64,000 nucleotides of DNA, from positions 1 through 64,000 of the forward strand of contig NZ_FZOD01000045.1 in assembly GCF_900188345.1 (NCBI RefSeq), written 5' to 3'. The notes under the pieces are model-generated. The model was given only the letters and a program-made list of their open reading frames with translations, ran no database searches and was not told where the DNA came from. Numbering within the stretch: the stretch's first letter is position 1; each line of letters begins with the position of its first letter. Made by a program: the position numbers and the translations under genes. This document shows, in pieces, positions 45,501 through 53,028 of this stretch. Source of the stretch: Streptosporangium subroseum. Its GTDB lineage: Bacteria > Actinomycetota > Actinomycetes > Streptosporangiales > Streptosporangiaceae.

Positions 45501-45867
45501 CGCCCGTACCTGCGTCTCGACCTGGTACGCCCTGCTGGGTGAGATGCGCATCGCCGCGGGCTCGCTGGACAAGGCCGCGGCAGCGCTCGACAGCGCCGAG
45601 GAGTATCTCGAGCGCTACGGCCAACGTTCCGCGGAGGCGCTGCTCGTCCTCGTCCGCGCGCAGTTGGAGCACGCCGCCGGCGACGACCGCGCCGCCGTAC
45701 GCCTTGCCGACCAGGCCCGCACCGTGGCGCTTCGGCAGGGGGCACATCTCTTCGTGCAACGCGCCGACCGGTTCCTTGCCGAATTGGGCGGCGAGACGCC
45801 CATGGGCGCGGCGGTCCAGGATCTCTCCGCTCTTCGTCCACCGGGCACTCATAGGTTCTCGACCTGA
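42538..45867 (+). CDS. SARP/AfsR-like transcriptional regulator with ATPase domain (1109 aa)
   Basis: OmpR-type winged helix (LQVLGPLRVWRGESELEAGPRQ, about 25-100) and bacterial transcriptional activation domain (about 115-275), a Pro/Ala/Thr linker, and an AAA/STAND ATPase with Walker A GEPGAGKS near 340 and Walker B VVMMIDDLQWAD near 450, followed by helical repeats. This is the large-SARP layout of antibiotic-cluster activators. No biosynthetic cluster lies beside it, only the hydrolase/monooxygenase genes, so its target is unknown. Confidence 0.88.
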   Translation: MTATLVIPESTDAMRGVPLEGPLRLQVLGPLRVWRGESELEAGPRQQAYLLALLLARGGRPTGTGELIDLIWGEDAPASALNVIHKYVGLLRRLLEPDLPPRGTGAYLLKRGNGYLCAAGADLLDLTRFRQQSGAARTARAEGHDSAALDHYLYALRLWSGPAGDGWVHGPAAAPIFAGLNDEYFQACIEAASVALMLGQPTRVLPALHLAAAMAPLHEPVQASLITLLGGAGQQAEALAVFNAVRRRLTEDLGIDPGKALKAAHQRVLTQTPATQASAAQTPVTEPSGAPAPSLPPASPTPPSGDVNRLVGRSDEIAVLRRAVEPALESSTAVVLLEGEPGAGKSRLMEEIASHAEDRGALVVWGHCLEGEGTPTMWPWVETVSSLLDVMPEARCEQWLARDLGHLVGSRVERSEAPTIPDGNARFRLLEQVVGLIAEAAGERPVVMMIDDLQWADTSSLQLLDHVISRLPAGTAVVGALRNRGPSPSLELVRTLAAASRATGHRRLLVGPMSPAEVAELIHLETGVRLAPDVATSVHTRTAGNPFFVQELGRLWGAGSELTTETVLRGTVPMTVRDVVRDRLAVLDGDAQELLEIAALVGQSVELALLARMASLDVGSCLDRLEPVRSLGLVGPTPGDPFSYRFTHDLVRQAVSEAIPPGRATALHGSIADAIEEVGLSDESVAERVAHHLWSAGPVADPARTVAALVRAGARAKAKTALAAAERHLGSAVELARRASLLELELRALSQLIAVVGMRSMYGTASVSLLERAEQIAQRLGRDREAAGFLFSRWTAHGQALDLDRSSPLARRLEELGRTSEDPVVRCYGRAAAGIHEWCLGNIGESFQRLSALSLDLLSDHDEEHRDSVRDGVQLMAAGMFAEIAGYHGQTAQARAVLDTLSKAAGDDPYAVTAATSFEARTASVVGDPDWALRAAERGIAADPHFSFASLGTYLRLARCWALATTGQDPAAAADEAERLIRTNLASPARTCVSTWYALLGEMRIAAGSLDKAAAALDSAEEYLERYGQRSAEALLVLVRAQLEHAAGDDRAAVRLADQARTVALRQGAHLFVQRADRFLAELGGETPMGAAVQDLSALRPPGTHRFST

Positions 45868-45889
45868 GCGCGGCGGGGCCGGTTCCTCG

Positions 45890-46145
45890 TCGAGTCGACG
45901 GCAATCGACGTCGTCTGCGACGCCACGGCTACCGAGCCCGAGCGAGTCGTCTACTCGCGGTGCGCAGGCGACTTCACCGGTGAGCTGAGCATCCTCACTG
46001 GACAGACCGTCTTCCTCACCGCCCGGGTCCGGGAATCCGGTCTGGTCGTCCACATCCGTGCGGACCGATTGCGTGAGGTGCTGGGTGAGGAGGTGGACAT
46101 CGCCGACGTGCTCGTGGATGCCTTCGCCATACGCCGAACCCGGTC
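45890..46145 (+). pseudogene. Fragment of a cNMP-binding/thioredoxin-reductase-like protein
   Basis: An open frame without a start encodes the end of a cyclic-nucleotide-binding domain: VVYSRCAGDFTGELSILTG, QTVFLTARVRESGLVVHI and EEVDIADVLVDAFAIRR. This fits the N-terminal domain of actinobacterial oxidoreductases of the thioredoxin-reductase type. Nothing of the flavoprotein part follows. Confidence 0.55.
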
Positions 46146-46478
46146 CGCGCCTCTTAGCGCCGTCAGGTTGGCCGTCACGGCGCCGCCAGTGCTTCCGCGG
46201 CGGCTTGTCCGTGATCTGCATCCACCGTGCGAAGTCCCGCCCTTCAGCAGGGTCACCTGGTTCCGCTGCGCCCCGACTGCCGCCAGCCATCGCCACCACA
46301 GCAGCAGATCATTGCCGTAGGACCGCAATGTCGACTCCGACCGGTCTTGGGCCTGTAGCTCCCGCAGGAACGCCGCCACCGGCTCGACAACTACTCCGTC
46401 GCCGTCTACTACCGGAGGCTCTGACCGAAACCCCTCCGGGACGGCACCCTCACCGCCCGTCCCGGAGGGGGCGCGCAC
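46130..46478 (-). pseudogene. Frameshifted fragment of a tyrosine recombinase
   Basis: The leftward frame encodes VAAFLRELQAQDRSESTLRSYG and LLWWRWLAAVGAQRNQVT, the SAM-like N-terminal domain of an integrase. It then continues in another frame as GRDFARWMQITDKPPRKHWRRR. The catalytic half is missing. It is unlike the integrase at 60.6 kb and so belongs to a different mobile element. Confidence 0.65.
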
Positions 46479-46579
46479 CCATCCAACCTTGCTTTTGAAA
46501 CAGGCCTTGGATTCGCCCGGCGCACCTACATGCGCGGAGGCGTTAGACGGAGCCTTCAGGAATTAGTCACCCAGTAGTC

Positions 46580-46607
46580 ACTCTCGCTCTGTGCTCAAGG
46601 TGAGAGC
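46580..46607. terminator. Hairpin at the right end of an element relic
   Basis: Stem CTCGCTCT / AGAGCGAG, directly after TTAGTCACCCAGTAGTCACTC and before attachment copy B. The same order (arm repeat, hairpin, attachment site) is seen after the intact integrase at 61.76-61.82 kb. Confidence 0.5.
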
Positions 46608-46620
46608 GAGGACGTTTTTC

Positions 46621-46670
46621 CTGGTGGACACTACTGGGTTCGAACCAGTGACATCTCGCCTGTAAGGCGA
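46621..46670. repeat. Attachment-site copy B (3' half of tRNA-Val)
   Basis: Matches the tRNA-Val 3' half with a few substitutions (GGACAC for GGGCAC; CGCCTG for CGCTTG). It is followed by a diverged copy of the element arm, ending in GTTGTCACCCAGTTGGTCACTC. Confidence 0.85.
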
Positions 46671-46920
46671 TCCGAGCACGTGCCTGACCAGGGCCGACAT
46701 AAGCCCTGATCTGGAGCTGAAACCCACGGCGATCCACCGGCGTCTGGGCCCGTCCGTGATCGTTGTCACCCAGTTGGTCACTCAGGTACGGCATGCGGCC
46801 AGACGGCCTGGCAGCAACGTGAACGCCTATATGGGGGCGAGACGCAGGCTTCACCGAGTAGGCCCGGAGACGGCCTAACCGGTACCTAGAAGAACGCATA
46901 CATCACGAACGCGATCACCC

Positions 46921-47046
46921 CGTACGGCGCCGGCGAGGTGCGTCAAGCACCATGACCGAGTCACCGAAGTCGGCCACGGTCTTGAACTGACCTCCGAGCG
47001 CCGTCACGTAAGCGGCCAGAGTAGCCACCTCGCTGATGATTCCGCC
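46921..47046 (-). pseudogene. Relic of a HigA-like antitoxin gene
   Basis: Closely similar to the 3' part of the antitoxin at 34127-34465, at the same distance from its attachment copy, then breaks off. No toxin follows. The next 220 bases show no gene. Confidence 0.65.
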
Positions 47047-47356
47047 ACGTCATTCCGTCTGTGATCGTGATCCTCCACTTCCTGGCATCGGGATGGGTGA
47101 GCCACAGAAGGCAGTCCCCGCCGCCTGTAGATCCGGGCTTAATCCTGTTTTGACGGACATTTGAGATCAAATATTGGATCTTGGGAGGATGCCACATGAT
47201 GGAGGGCGCGAGGAGGATGAATCCAAGTAAAGGCCTCGCATTCTCAAGCGGGCGACGGCCTTCCCCCTGAAGGTGACGCCACGAAGACGGAGAAACCGCA
47301 GACCTCCTTCCTATCTCGTGCTTGGCGCGGCTGATACTTGGGTAGTTCATGGATTT

Positions 47357-50218
47357 ATGGGGGATTCATCCCGCCGTGGACATGAAGCCACTAGTGAGCC
47401 CGATTTCTGCCGATCGTCATGGCCCGGTTGGCGTGGCCGCGCCCGGGAGTGGGAGCTTGTCGCCGGACTGCTGCAGGCGACCAAGGTCGGCCGGGGTGGG
47501 GTCTTATTGGTTGAGGGCCGATCCGGCGTCGGAAAAAGCCGCCTGCTCGGCATAACCGCCACCGCGTCAGCAAAAGCCGGACTGGCAGTCGCCCAGGGCA
47601 CCGCGGACGAACTGACCCAACTGATACCGCTGGCCCCGCTGACCTCAGCGCTCGGACAATCGGGCCGCGCGCTTCCCGCCGACGATCGCCTGACCGTCTG
47701 CGGTCCGGCCGATCAGCGGTTGCTGCTGGTGGAGCGACTGCAAGGACCGCTGGAGCAGCGAGTGGCTCAAGGACCGCTGCTCCTCACCCTGGACGACCTG
47801 CACTGGGCCGACCCGATAACCCTGCTGGCGCTGCGGTCGATGACCAGAGAGCTCGCCTCCTACCCGCTTGTCTGGATGCTGTCTCGCACCAGCGGCAGCG
47901 GCGATGACCCCCGCCTCAATTGTCTGTTCGACGTGCTGGAACGTGACGGCGCGAACCGGATCACGCTGGAGGCGCTGGACGAGCGAGCAGTGACCGACGT
48001 CATCACCGACGTCCTCGGGGCAGCGCCCGACCCGGACGTGCTGGCCCTGGCCGACATCGCGGACGGCAACCCCTTCCTGCTCGTCGATCTCCTGGAGAAA
48101 TTCAACGGCGAGGGCGTCTTCCAGATCGCCGATGGCCACGCGCGGATGGTCTCGGCACGGCTGCCGCACGCTCAGGCGATCACCCAGGAACGCCTGGCGG
48201 AGTTGTCCGCACCGACCAGGCACATGCTGCAGGGCGCCGGAATCCTGGGCCGTTCATTCTCGGTGAGAGATCTGACCGAAATATTCGGCGAATCGACCAG
48301 CGGCCTGTTGCCGATGCTGGAGGAGGCGATGTCGGCCGGCATCGTCGAATCCGCCGGGGACGAGCTCACCTTCCGGCACGACCTGCTGTGGCAGGCGGTG
48401 GTCGGGACCATCCCCACCCCCATACGCCGGGCCCTGCACCACAACGCAGCAGAGATGCTGCTCAACCGAGGCGGGTCGGCCGTTCCCGCCGCCGCACACC
48501 TCATTCACAGCGTCGGTCGCGGTGATACGTCCGCACTCCTCGGACTGGACCAAGCCGCGCGGGAAGTACTGCGGTCCTCACCTCAGACCGCCGCCGACCT
48601 CGCCCTACGGGCGCTCGAACTCAGCGACTCCACCGACCCCGACTGGTTCGGTCGCGCCACCACGGCGGTCGATGCCCTGACGGTCATCGGACGGCTGTCC
48701 CAGGCAGCCGATCTCGCCCGTACCGCACTGGGCAGGGCCCCGCCCCGCCACGCCCCTCGCCTGCGATGCGCGCTGGCGCACATCCTGCTGCTGAGCGGCC
48801 GACCGGAAGATGCGATATCCGAGGCCGAAAGCCTGCTCGCCCAGCAGGACATCCCCGATGACCTCCGCGGCATCGCCGAATGGACGATGTTCTGGGGGCT
48901 TACCTGGCTGAACGACTTCCGGACAGGACGGCAACAGGCGGAAGCCGTGCTGGCCGATCGCGAGCAGCACACCGATGCCGCCGTGGTCGGAGCGCTCCTG
49001 CTGCTCGCCCGGTTCGCCATGGTCGATGGGCGGATCGCCGACTCGTTCGCGCATCTTTGCGAAGCCCTGCACATCACCGACACCGGCACCGTCGAAGCCA
49101 TCCAGCGCCCGTATACGCGCCTGATACTGAGCCTCCACTACAGAGCCGTGCGTCAGTTCGATGAGGCTGACATCGCCATCCAGGCCGCCGAGGAGGAGAT
49201 CAAAGATCTTGGGCTGACCGTGCTCGCCGCACAACCGGCGCTGTTCCGCTCCGTTCTGAATCTGGGCGCCGGCCGACTTGACGACGCCGCCGCCGAGGCC
49301 CAAGCCGGGAAAACGATCGCCGAGGAGCTGGGCACACACGGATTCATCCGCGTCGGGCTGTCCATACTCGCTGTCCTTGCCCTGCGGCGGGGCGACATCG
49401 ACGCCGCGGTCGGGCACATCGAACGCTTCCAGTCCATACTCGCCGCGCCCGAGATGTTGTTCGGGTCGGTGTGGGAAAGGTGGGTGATGGCGGCGGTGGC
49501 CGAGGCCCAAGGTGATATCGGACGGGCGATCGAGGTACTCCACACCATTTACACCGACGAGGAGGAGCGGCGCTGGACACTCCTCACGACGCCTCTCACG
49601 GCCGCCTGGATGACCCGGCTGGCGCTGGCCGCGGCGAACCGTCCGTATGCGCAGGCCATGGTTGACACGGCTGAGTACCTGGCCCGAAACAACCCGGACT
49701 TCCCCGTCTTCGCCACCACGTTCGCCCACGCCCGCGGCATTTTCCATCAGGATCCCGGCGCGTTGGCCGCCGCCGCCGATCAGCCCGAACCGTGGGCACG
49801 CGCCTTGGTCGCCGAAGATCTTGGCGTCTTGTGGGCCGGTGCTTCCGGCGCCGATGCCCCGGCGAAGGCCGTCGACAGCCTGGACCAGGCACTCGAAGGC
49901 TACGAGCGCATCGGTGCGCTCTGGGACGTGGCCCGGGTGCGAGCCCGGCTGCGGGCCCTGGGTGTGCGGCGCCGTCACTGGGCGCAATCTCAGCGGCCGT
50001 CTTTCGGATGGGACAGCCTCACCGACACGGAACGCGCGGTGGCCGGCCTGATCGCCCGGGGGATGACCAACCGCCAGGCCGCCGCGCGTATGTTCCTCTC
50101 GCCTCACACGGTGTCCACTCATCTTCGCCGTATGTTCGGCAAACTCGATATCGCATCCCGTGCCGAACTGGCCCGCATCGTCGCCGAAGAATGCCCCGAG
50201 CTCCCCAAAGGCGCTTAA
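47357..50218 (+). CDS. LAL-type LuxR-family regulator (about 953 aa)
   Basis: Walker A GRSGVGKS near 54, Walker B LLTLDDLHWAD near 145, helical repeats, and a C-terminal LuxR helix-turn-helix (LTDTERAVAGLIARGMTNRQAA, then HTVSTHLRRMFGKL). The start is uncertain: the ATG at 47357 has no clear ribosome site, and a GTG at 47273 is also in frame. It stands alone in the segment between attachment copies B and C, so it is cargo whose target genes may lie elsewhere. Confidence 0.85.
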   Translation: MGDSSRRGHEATSEPDFCRSSWPGWRGRAREWELVAGLLQATKVGRGGVLLVEGRSGVGKSRLLGITATASAKAGLAVAQGTADELTQLIPLAPLTSALGQSGRALPADDRLTVCGPADQRLLLVERLQGPLEQRVAQGPLLLTLDDLHWADPITLLALRSMTRELASYPLVWMLSRTSGSGDDPRLNCLFDVLERDGANRITLEALDERAVTDVITDVLGAAPDPDVLALADIADGNPFLLVDLLEKFNGEGVFQIADGHARMVSARLPHAQAITQERLAELSAPTRHMLQGAGILGRSFSVRDLTEIFGESTSGLLPMLEEAMSAGIVESAGDELTFRHDLLWQAVVGTIPTPIRRALHHNAAEMLLNRGGSAVPAAAHLIHSVGRGDTSALLGLDQAAREVLRSSPQTAADLALRALELSDSTDPDWFGRATTAVDALTVIGRLSQAADLARTALGRAPPRHAPRLRCALAHILLLSGRPEDAISEAESLLAQQDIPDDLRGIAEWTMFWGLTWLNDFRTGRQQAEAVLADREQHTDAAVVGALLLLARFAMVDGRIADSFAHLCEALHITDTGTVEAIQRPYTRLILSLHYRAVRQFDEADIAIQAAEEEIKDLGLTVLAAQPALFRSVLNLGAGRLDDAAAEAQAGKTIAEELGTHGFIRVGLSILAVLALRRGDIDAAVGHIERFQSILAAPEMLFGSVWERWVMAAVAEAQGDIGRAIEVLHTIYTDEEERRWTLLTTPLTAAWMTRLALAAANRPYAQAMVDTAEYLARNNPDFPVFATTFAHARGIFHQDPGALAAAADQPEPWARALVAEDLGVLWAGASGADAPAKAVDSLDQALEGYERIGALWDVARVRARLRALGVRRRHWAQSQRPSFGWDSLTDTERAVAGLIARGMTNRQAAARMFLSPHTVSTHLRRMFGKLDIASRAELARIVAEECPELPKGA

Positions 50219-50344
50219 GCCCGAGAGTCGGTTAGCGTTTCCCTTGATTACCAACAGCCCAATTCGGCAAATTCATGGCCTCTTGGTCCCGAAGCAATCG
50301 CTGTACCGGTTCAATGTGGCTTGGGACCACGCTCTTCCTGCCGG

Positions 50345-50447
50345 GATCGTCCGTCAGTGTCCGCAGGCGTTCGGGGACGTTGTCACCCGGTTGGTCACGA
50401 AGACGGTTCATCGGAAGTAGATCCCGTCACCCAGAACTTGCGCTCTC
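50345..50447. repeat. Decayed element arm followed by a scrap of regulator 3' end
   Basis: Diverged match to the arm that follows the attachment copies (GGGGACGTTGTCACCCGGTTGGTCA), then CCCAGAACTTGCGCTCTCTGCGC, which matches the bases around the stop of the intact HTH-DUF5919 gene. The tRNA half itself is gone. Confidence 0.5.
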
Positions 50448-50541
50448 TGCGCTTCCTATCGACGCTGATTTTGGTGACACCCCCACAGCACCTCGGCAGC
50501 GAGCGGGATTTCCTGCGCGCCAGGTGACCGGTGTCCGTCGA

Positions 50542-50850
50542 TCAGGCCGCGTGCGGCTCGAACCAGACCGAGCCCAGATCATGACCGGAAGTAAGACGGA
50601 CGTCGGCGTTCAGCGCCGCAGCCAGATGTCGCAGCAAAGCGATCGTCGGCGCGGTTCCACCTTCCTCAATGCACTCGACCTCATCCTCGGTCATGCCGGC
50701 ACGCTCGGCCAGCTCTGCCACGGTCAACCCAAGTGCGCTACGCCGGTCATACAACGCCTTACCGAAGGCCAATGCCTCCCGGATCATGATCCGTTCGGGA
50801 TCTTCGGCCTGGGGTTCAGGTCGCACCCAGCGGGTGTGATACCCAGTCAT
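50542..50850 (-). CDS. XRE-family antitoxin (102 aa)
   Basis: Antitoxin with REALAFGKALYDRRSALGLTVAELAERAGMTEDEVECIEEG as a HigA-like helix-turn-helix. The ATG is chosen because the upstream frame changes to toxin-like sequence without an intervening stop, so toxin and antitoxin frames are fused here. Confidence 0.75.
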   Translation of the reverse strand: MTGYHTRWVRPEPQAEDPERIMIREALAFGKALYDRRSALGLTVAELAERAGMTEDEVECIEEGGTAPTIALLRHLAAALNADVRLTSGHDLGSVWFEPHAA

Positions 50851-50998
50851 CACGCCTGCCTCATAAATCTCAGCCACCGGCCCATGATGGTCGCGTTCGC
50901 AGATCTTCTGCGCCCGGACCGCCCTGTCAATCTGTCGCTGATCGTGCTGCTTGGTCTTACGGAAAGCCGTGAGCAACACGATCGTCCCACCCGGAGTG
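50851..50998 (-). pseudogene. C-terminal piece of a RelE/HigB toxin
   Basis: Encodes IVLLTAFRKTKQHDQRQIDRA, the typical C-terminal helix pair of HigB-like toxins. The N-terminal half is replaced by a relic of the HTH-DUF5919 gene, so the toxin is dead while its antitoxin survives. Confidence 0.6.
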
Positions 50999-51000
50999 CA

Positions 51001-51130
51001 CAGGCTTCCGCGACTCCTCCGCCCACACGTCCCGCCCGTTGCGTCACAACTCGAAAGCATGGGTGGCCGAACCGGTCAAGCAGCCCGTCGTCCTGTATGT
51101 AGCAGCGCAGGTGCGTCATCGGCGATTCGT
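51001..51130 (-). pseudogene. Relic of an HTH-DUF5919 regulator (3' end)
   Basis: Nucleotide match to the last 130 bases of the intact gene at 53.0-53.8 kb, from CAGGCTTCCGCG through GTGCGTCATCGGCGATTCG, with substitutions. Confidence 0.7.
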
Positions 51131-51234
51131 CTCCGCATCCCTGGCGTAAGGAGATTTGCCAGCCTTGTCGAGCGAACCTCTTCGACCTGGCCGAATCTCC
51201 GGCCCAGATATGAGCCAGAAGTTATATTCTAGAG

Positions 51235-51620
51235 ATGACCTGGGAGATCGTCCTACTGGACCACGTAGAGTCCTGGTTCCTGAAGCTCTGTGAGAGTGAT
51301 CCAGACTCGGCGATCCTCGTCGAGAAGGCGATCGACCGGCTCGCCGAGGTCGGCCCCACCCTTGGTCGCCCCTTGGTGGACACGTTGGAGGACGACGACC
51401 TGAACAACCTCAAGGAGCTCCGTCCAGGCTCGCGAGGGCGATCAGAGATTAGAATCATCTTCATCTTCGACCCGACAGAGAAGCGGTCTTTCTCGTAGCC
51501 GGAGACAAGGCAGGCAAGTGGTCGCGCTGGTATGACGAGGCGATCCCGCTGGCCAAGTCTCGCTACATGGAGTACCGCGCGGAGAAGAAGGCCGAGAAGA
51601 CGAAGGAGGACAGGCGATGA
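51235..51620 (+). pseudogene. HigB-type toxin with a frameshift
   Basis: The first 83 residues match the Gp49-like toxin family (MTWEIVLLDHVESWFLKL, GRPLVDTLEDDDLNNLKELR, RIIFIFDP). At about 51474 the frame must shift by one base to continue as REAVFLVAGDKAGKWSRWYDEA and end at a TGA overlapping the antitoxin ATG. As written the toxin stops early; a one-base deletion or a sequencing error would explain it. Confidence 0.75.
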
Positions 51621-51946
51621 GCCCTGCGCGCCGCTGGCAGGAGGTCAAGGCTGAGGCCCACCGGCTCCATCCCGAGCTGGCCGCTCCCGAGCGTCAGGCT
51701 GCCGCCGAAGCCGAACTGGATGCATACGTGGCGGGCTATCACCTGAAAGAGCTGCGTAAGTCACTGGGCAAAACCCAAGCCGAGGTCGCCGCCGCGCTCG
51801 GCATCTCCCAGTCACGGGTCTCCCAGATCGAAAACGGTGACCCCGACGCCATGGAGCTGGAGACTCTCCGGGCCTACGCGGCCGCGCTGGGCGGGCACGT
51901 CGAGGTGACGATCAGCGTCGGCCCGCACTCCGTCAAGGTCGCCTGA
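51617..51946 (+). CDS. XRE-family antitoxin, HigA-like (109 aa)
   Basis: Helix-turn-helix KTQAEVAAALGISQSRVSQIENG and a short beta tail (LGGHVEVTISVG). Start overlaps the frameshifted toxin's ancestral stop by four bases, the normal coupling for this family. Confidence 0.87.
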   Translation: MSPARRWQEVKAEAHRLHPELAAPERQAAAEAELDAYVAGYHLKELRKSLGKTQAEVAAALGISQSRVSQIENGDPDAMELETLRAYAAALGGHVEVTISVGPHSVKVA

Positions 51947-52445
51947 AGACGAGCCGGGCTCATCTGAGGCGGCTCCCTCTGCGGCATACAGGATCGCTCA
52001 CCATGCCGCCCCGGATACGCAGCTAAGACCAATCACACGGTGATAGTACGAAACCCCATCCAGAAAGCTTGGATGGGGCTGTTTTGGCTGGTGGGCATAC
52101 TGGGTTCGAACCAGTGACATCTCGCTTGTAAGGCGATCCGAGCAGGGACACGACCAGGGCCGATACCAGCGCTGACCTGGGCGTACGGTCCACGACCGTC
52201 CACCGTCGTCCGCCCCCGTCCGGGGTCGTTGTCACCCAGTTGGTCACTCACCCACGCCGTCTTCTTCAGCGAAGTCATTATCGATCTCGAAGGAAGCGAA
52301 GAACGGAAGTTCCCGCTCGACAGACCTCCTTGGCAGGCTCGGCTCCGGAACCGAGCGAAACTCCTTCTCAGGCCATCGCAGCATAGAGATGTCTCCATGA
52401 TTTCAGGGGATTGCCAGCGACCTGTGCCGCTTTTACGCTCCGTCC
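51947..52445. other. Gap holding hairpin, attachment copy C and its arm; no gene
   Basis: From left to right: a hairpin CCCCATCCA / TGGATGGGG (52054-52078), the tRNA 3'-half copy C, the element arm to about 52250, and 190 bases without visible features ahead of the membrane-protein gene. Confidence 0.6.
52087..52136. repeat. Attachment-site copy C (3' half of tRNA-Val), left end of the Int-bearing element
   Basis: Differs from the tRNA-Val 3' half by a single-base deletion (GGGCATACTGGG). With the intact tRNA at 61.8 kb it brackets an element of about 9.7 kb that carries Int, Xis and a broken Rep. The element arm follows to about 52250. Confidence 0.85.
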
Positions 52446-52910
52446 ATGGCGGACATCAGCTATCTCGAAGCGTGGCAGATGTGGCTCCAGGGAAAGCCCA
52501 CCATTGGGAACGACATGCTCGGTGTGCCGATGTTGTGGTGGGGGCGCGCTGGGAAGATCCTCACGTTTGTAGCCGGCGCCGTAGTCCTCATCGACCTGGT
52601 CGGGCCAGAGAAGCTCTCTCGCTACGGTGACCGCCTAGTGCGGTTAATGACTGCCCAACCCGTTTTGAGGCCCGTCGGTGCTGGCTTTGCCGCGGGAACA
52701 ATCGCCTCGCTACTCATCATCGGGGTTACTGAGCCAATGGGGAACTCACAGGCGCGGGCCTGGCTCGCGGTGGCGGGCGGCGGCACGGCAGCCTTCCTGG
52801 TGTTTATTATCGGCTTCGCGTTACAGCATCCTAATTTCGCCTCGGTGGCACGGTGGGTATCTGTGGGGCTGCTCCTGATCGGCTTCCACTTCGACCTGCT
52901 CGCCTCTTAG
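52446..52910 (+). CDS. Small membrane protein (154 aa), unknown function
   Basis: Four hydrophobic stretches (near ILTFVAGAVVLIDLVG, GAGFAAGTIASLLIIGV, WLAVAGGGTAAFLVFIIGF and WVSVGLLLIGFHFDLLAS). No family recognised. It is enclosed by two copies of the element arm (52137-52250 and 52913-53028), as if it were inserted with its own partial attachment region. Confidence 0.65.
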   Translation: MADISYLEAWQMWLQGKPTIGNDMLGVPMLWWGRAGKILTFVAGAVVLIDLVGPEKLSRYGDRLVRLMTAQPVLRPVGAGFAAGTIASLLIIGVTEPMGNSQARAWLAVAGGGTAAFLVFIIGFALQHPNFASVARWVSVGLLLIGFHFDLLAS

Positions 52911-52912
52911 AC

Positions 52913-53028
52913 GATCCCAACAGGGGCATGGCCAGAACCGATACCGGCGCTAACCTGGGCTTACGGTCCACGAATGTCCACCGTTGTCCGCCCCCTTCCG
53001 GGGTCGTCCTCACCCAGTTAATCACCCA
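52913..53028. repeat. Second, diverged copy of the element arm
   Basis: About 115 bases similar to the arm after attachment copy C (GATACCGGCGCTAACCTGGG, then GTCCACCGTTGTCCGCCCCC and CACCCAGTTAATCACCCA), without the tRNA half. Confidence 0.65.

Noticed and set aside
33872..52136. Attachment copies A, B and C as tRNA genes
   Set aside because: Each has only the 3' half from the anticodon loop on. After the loop the sequence turns into element arm, so no D arm or acceptor 5' strand exists.
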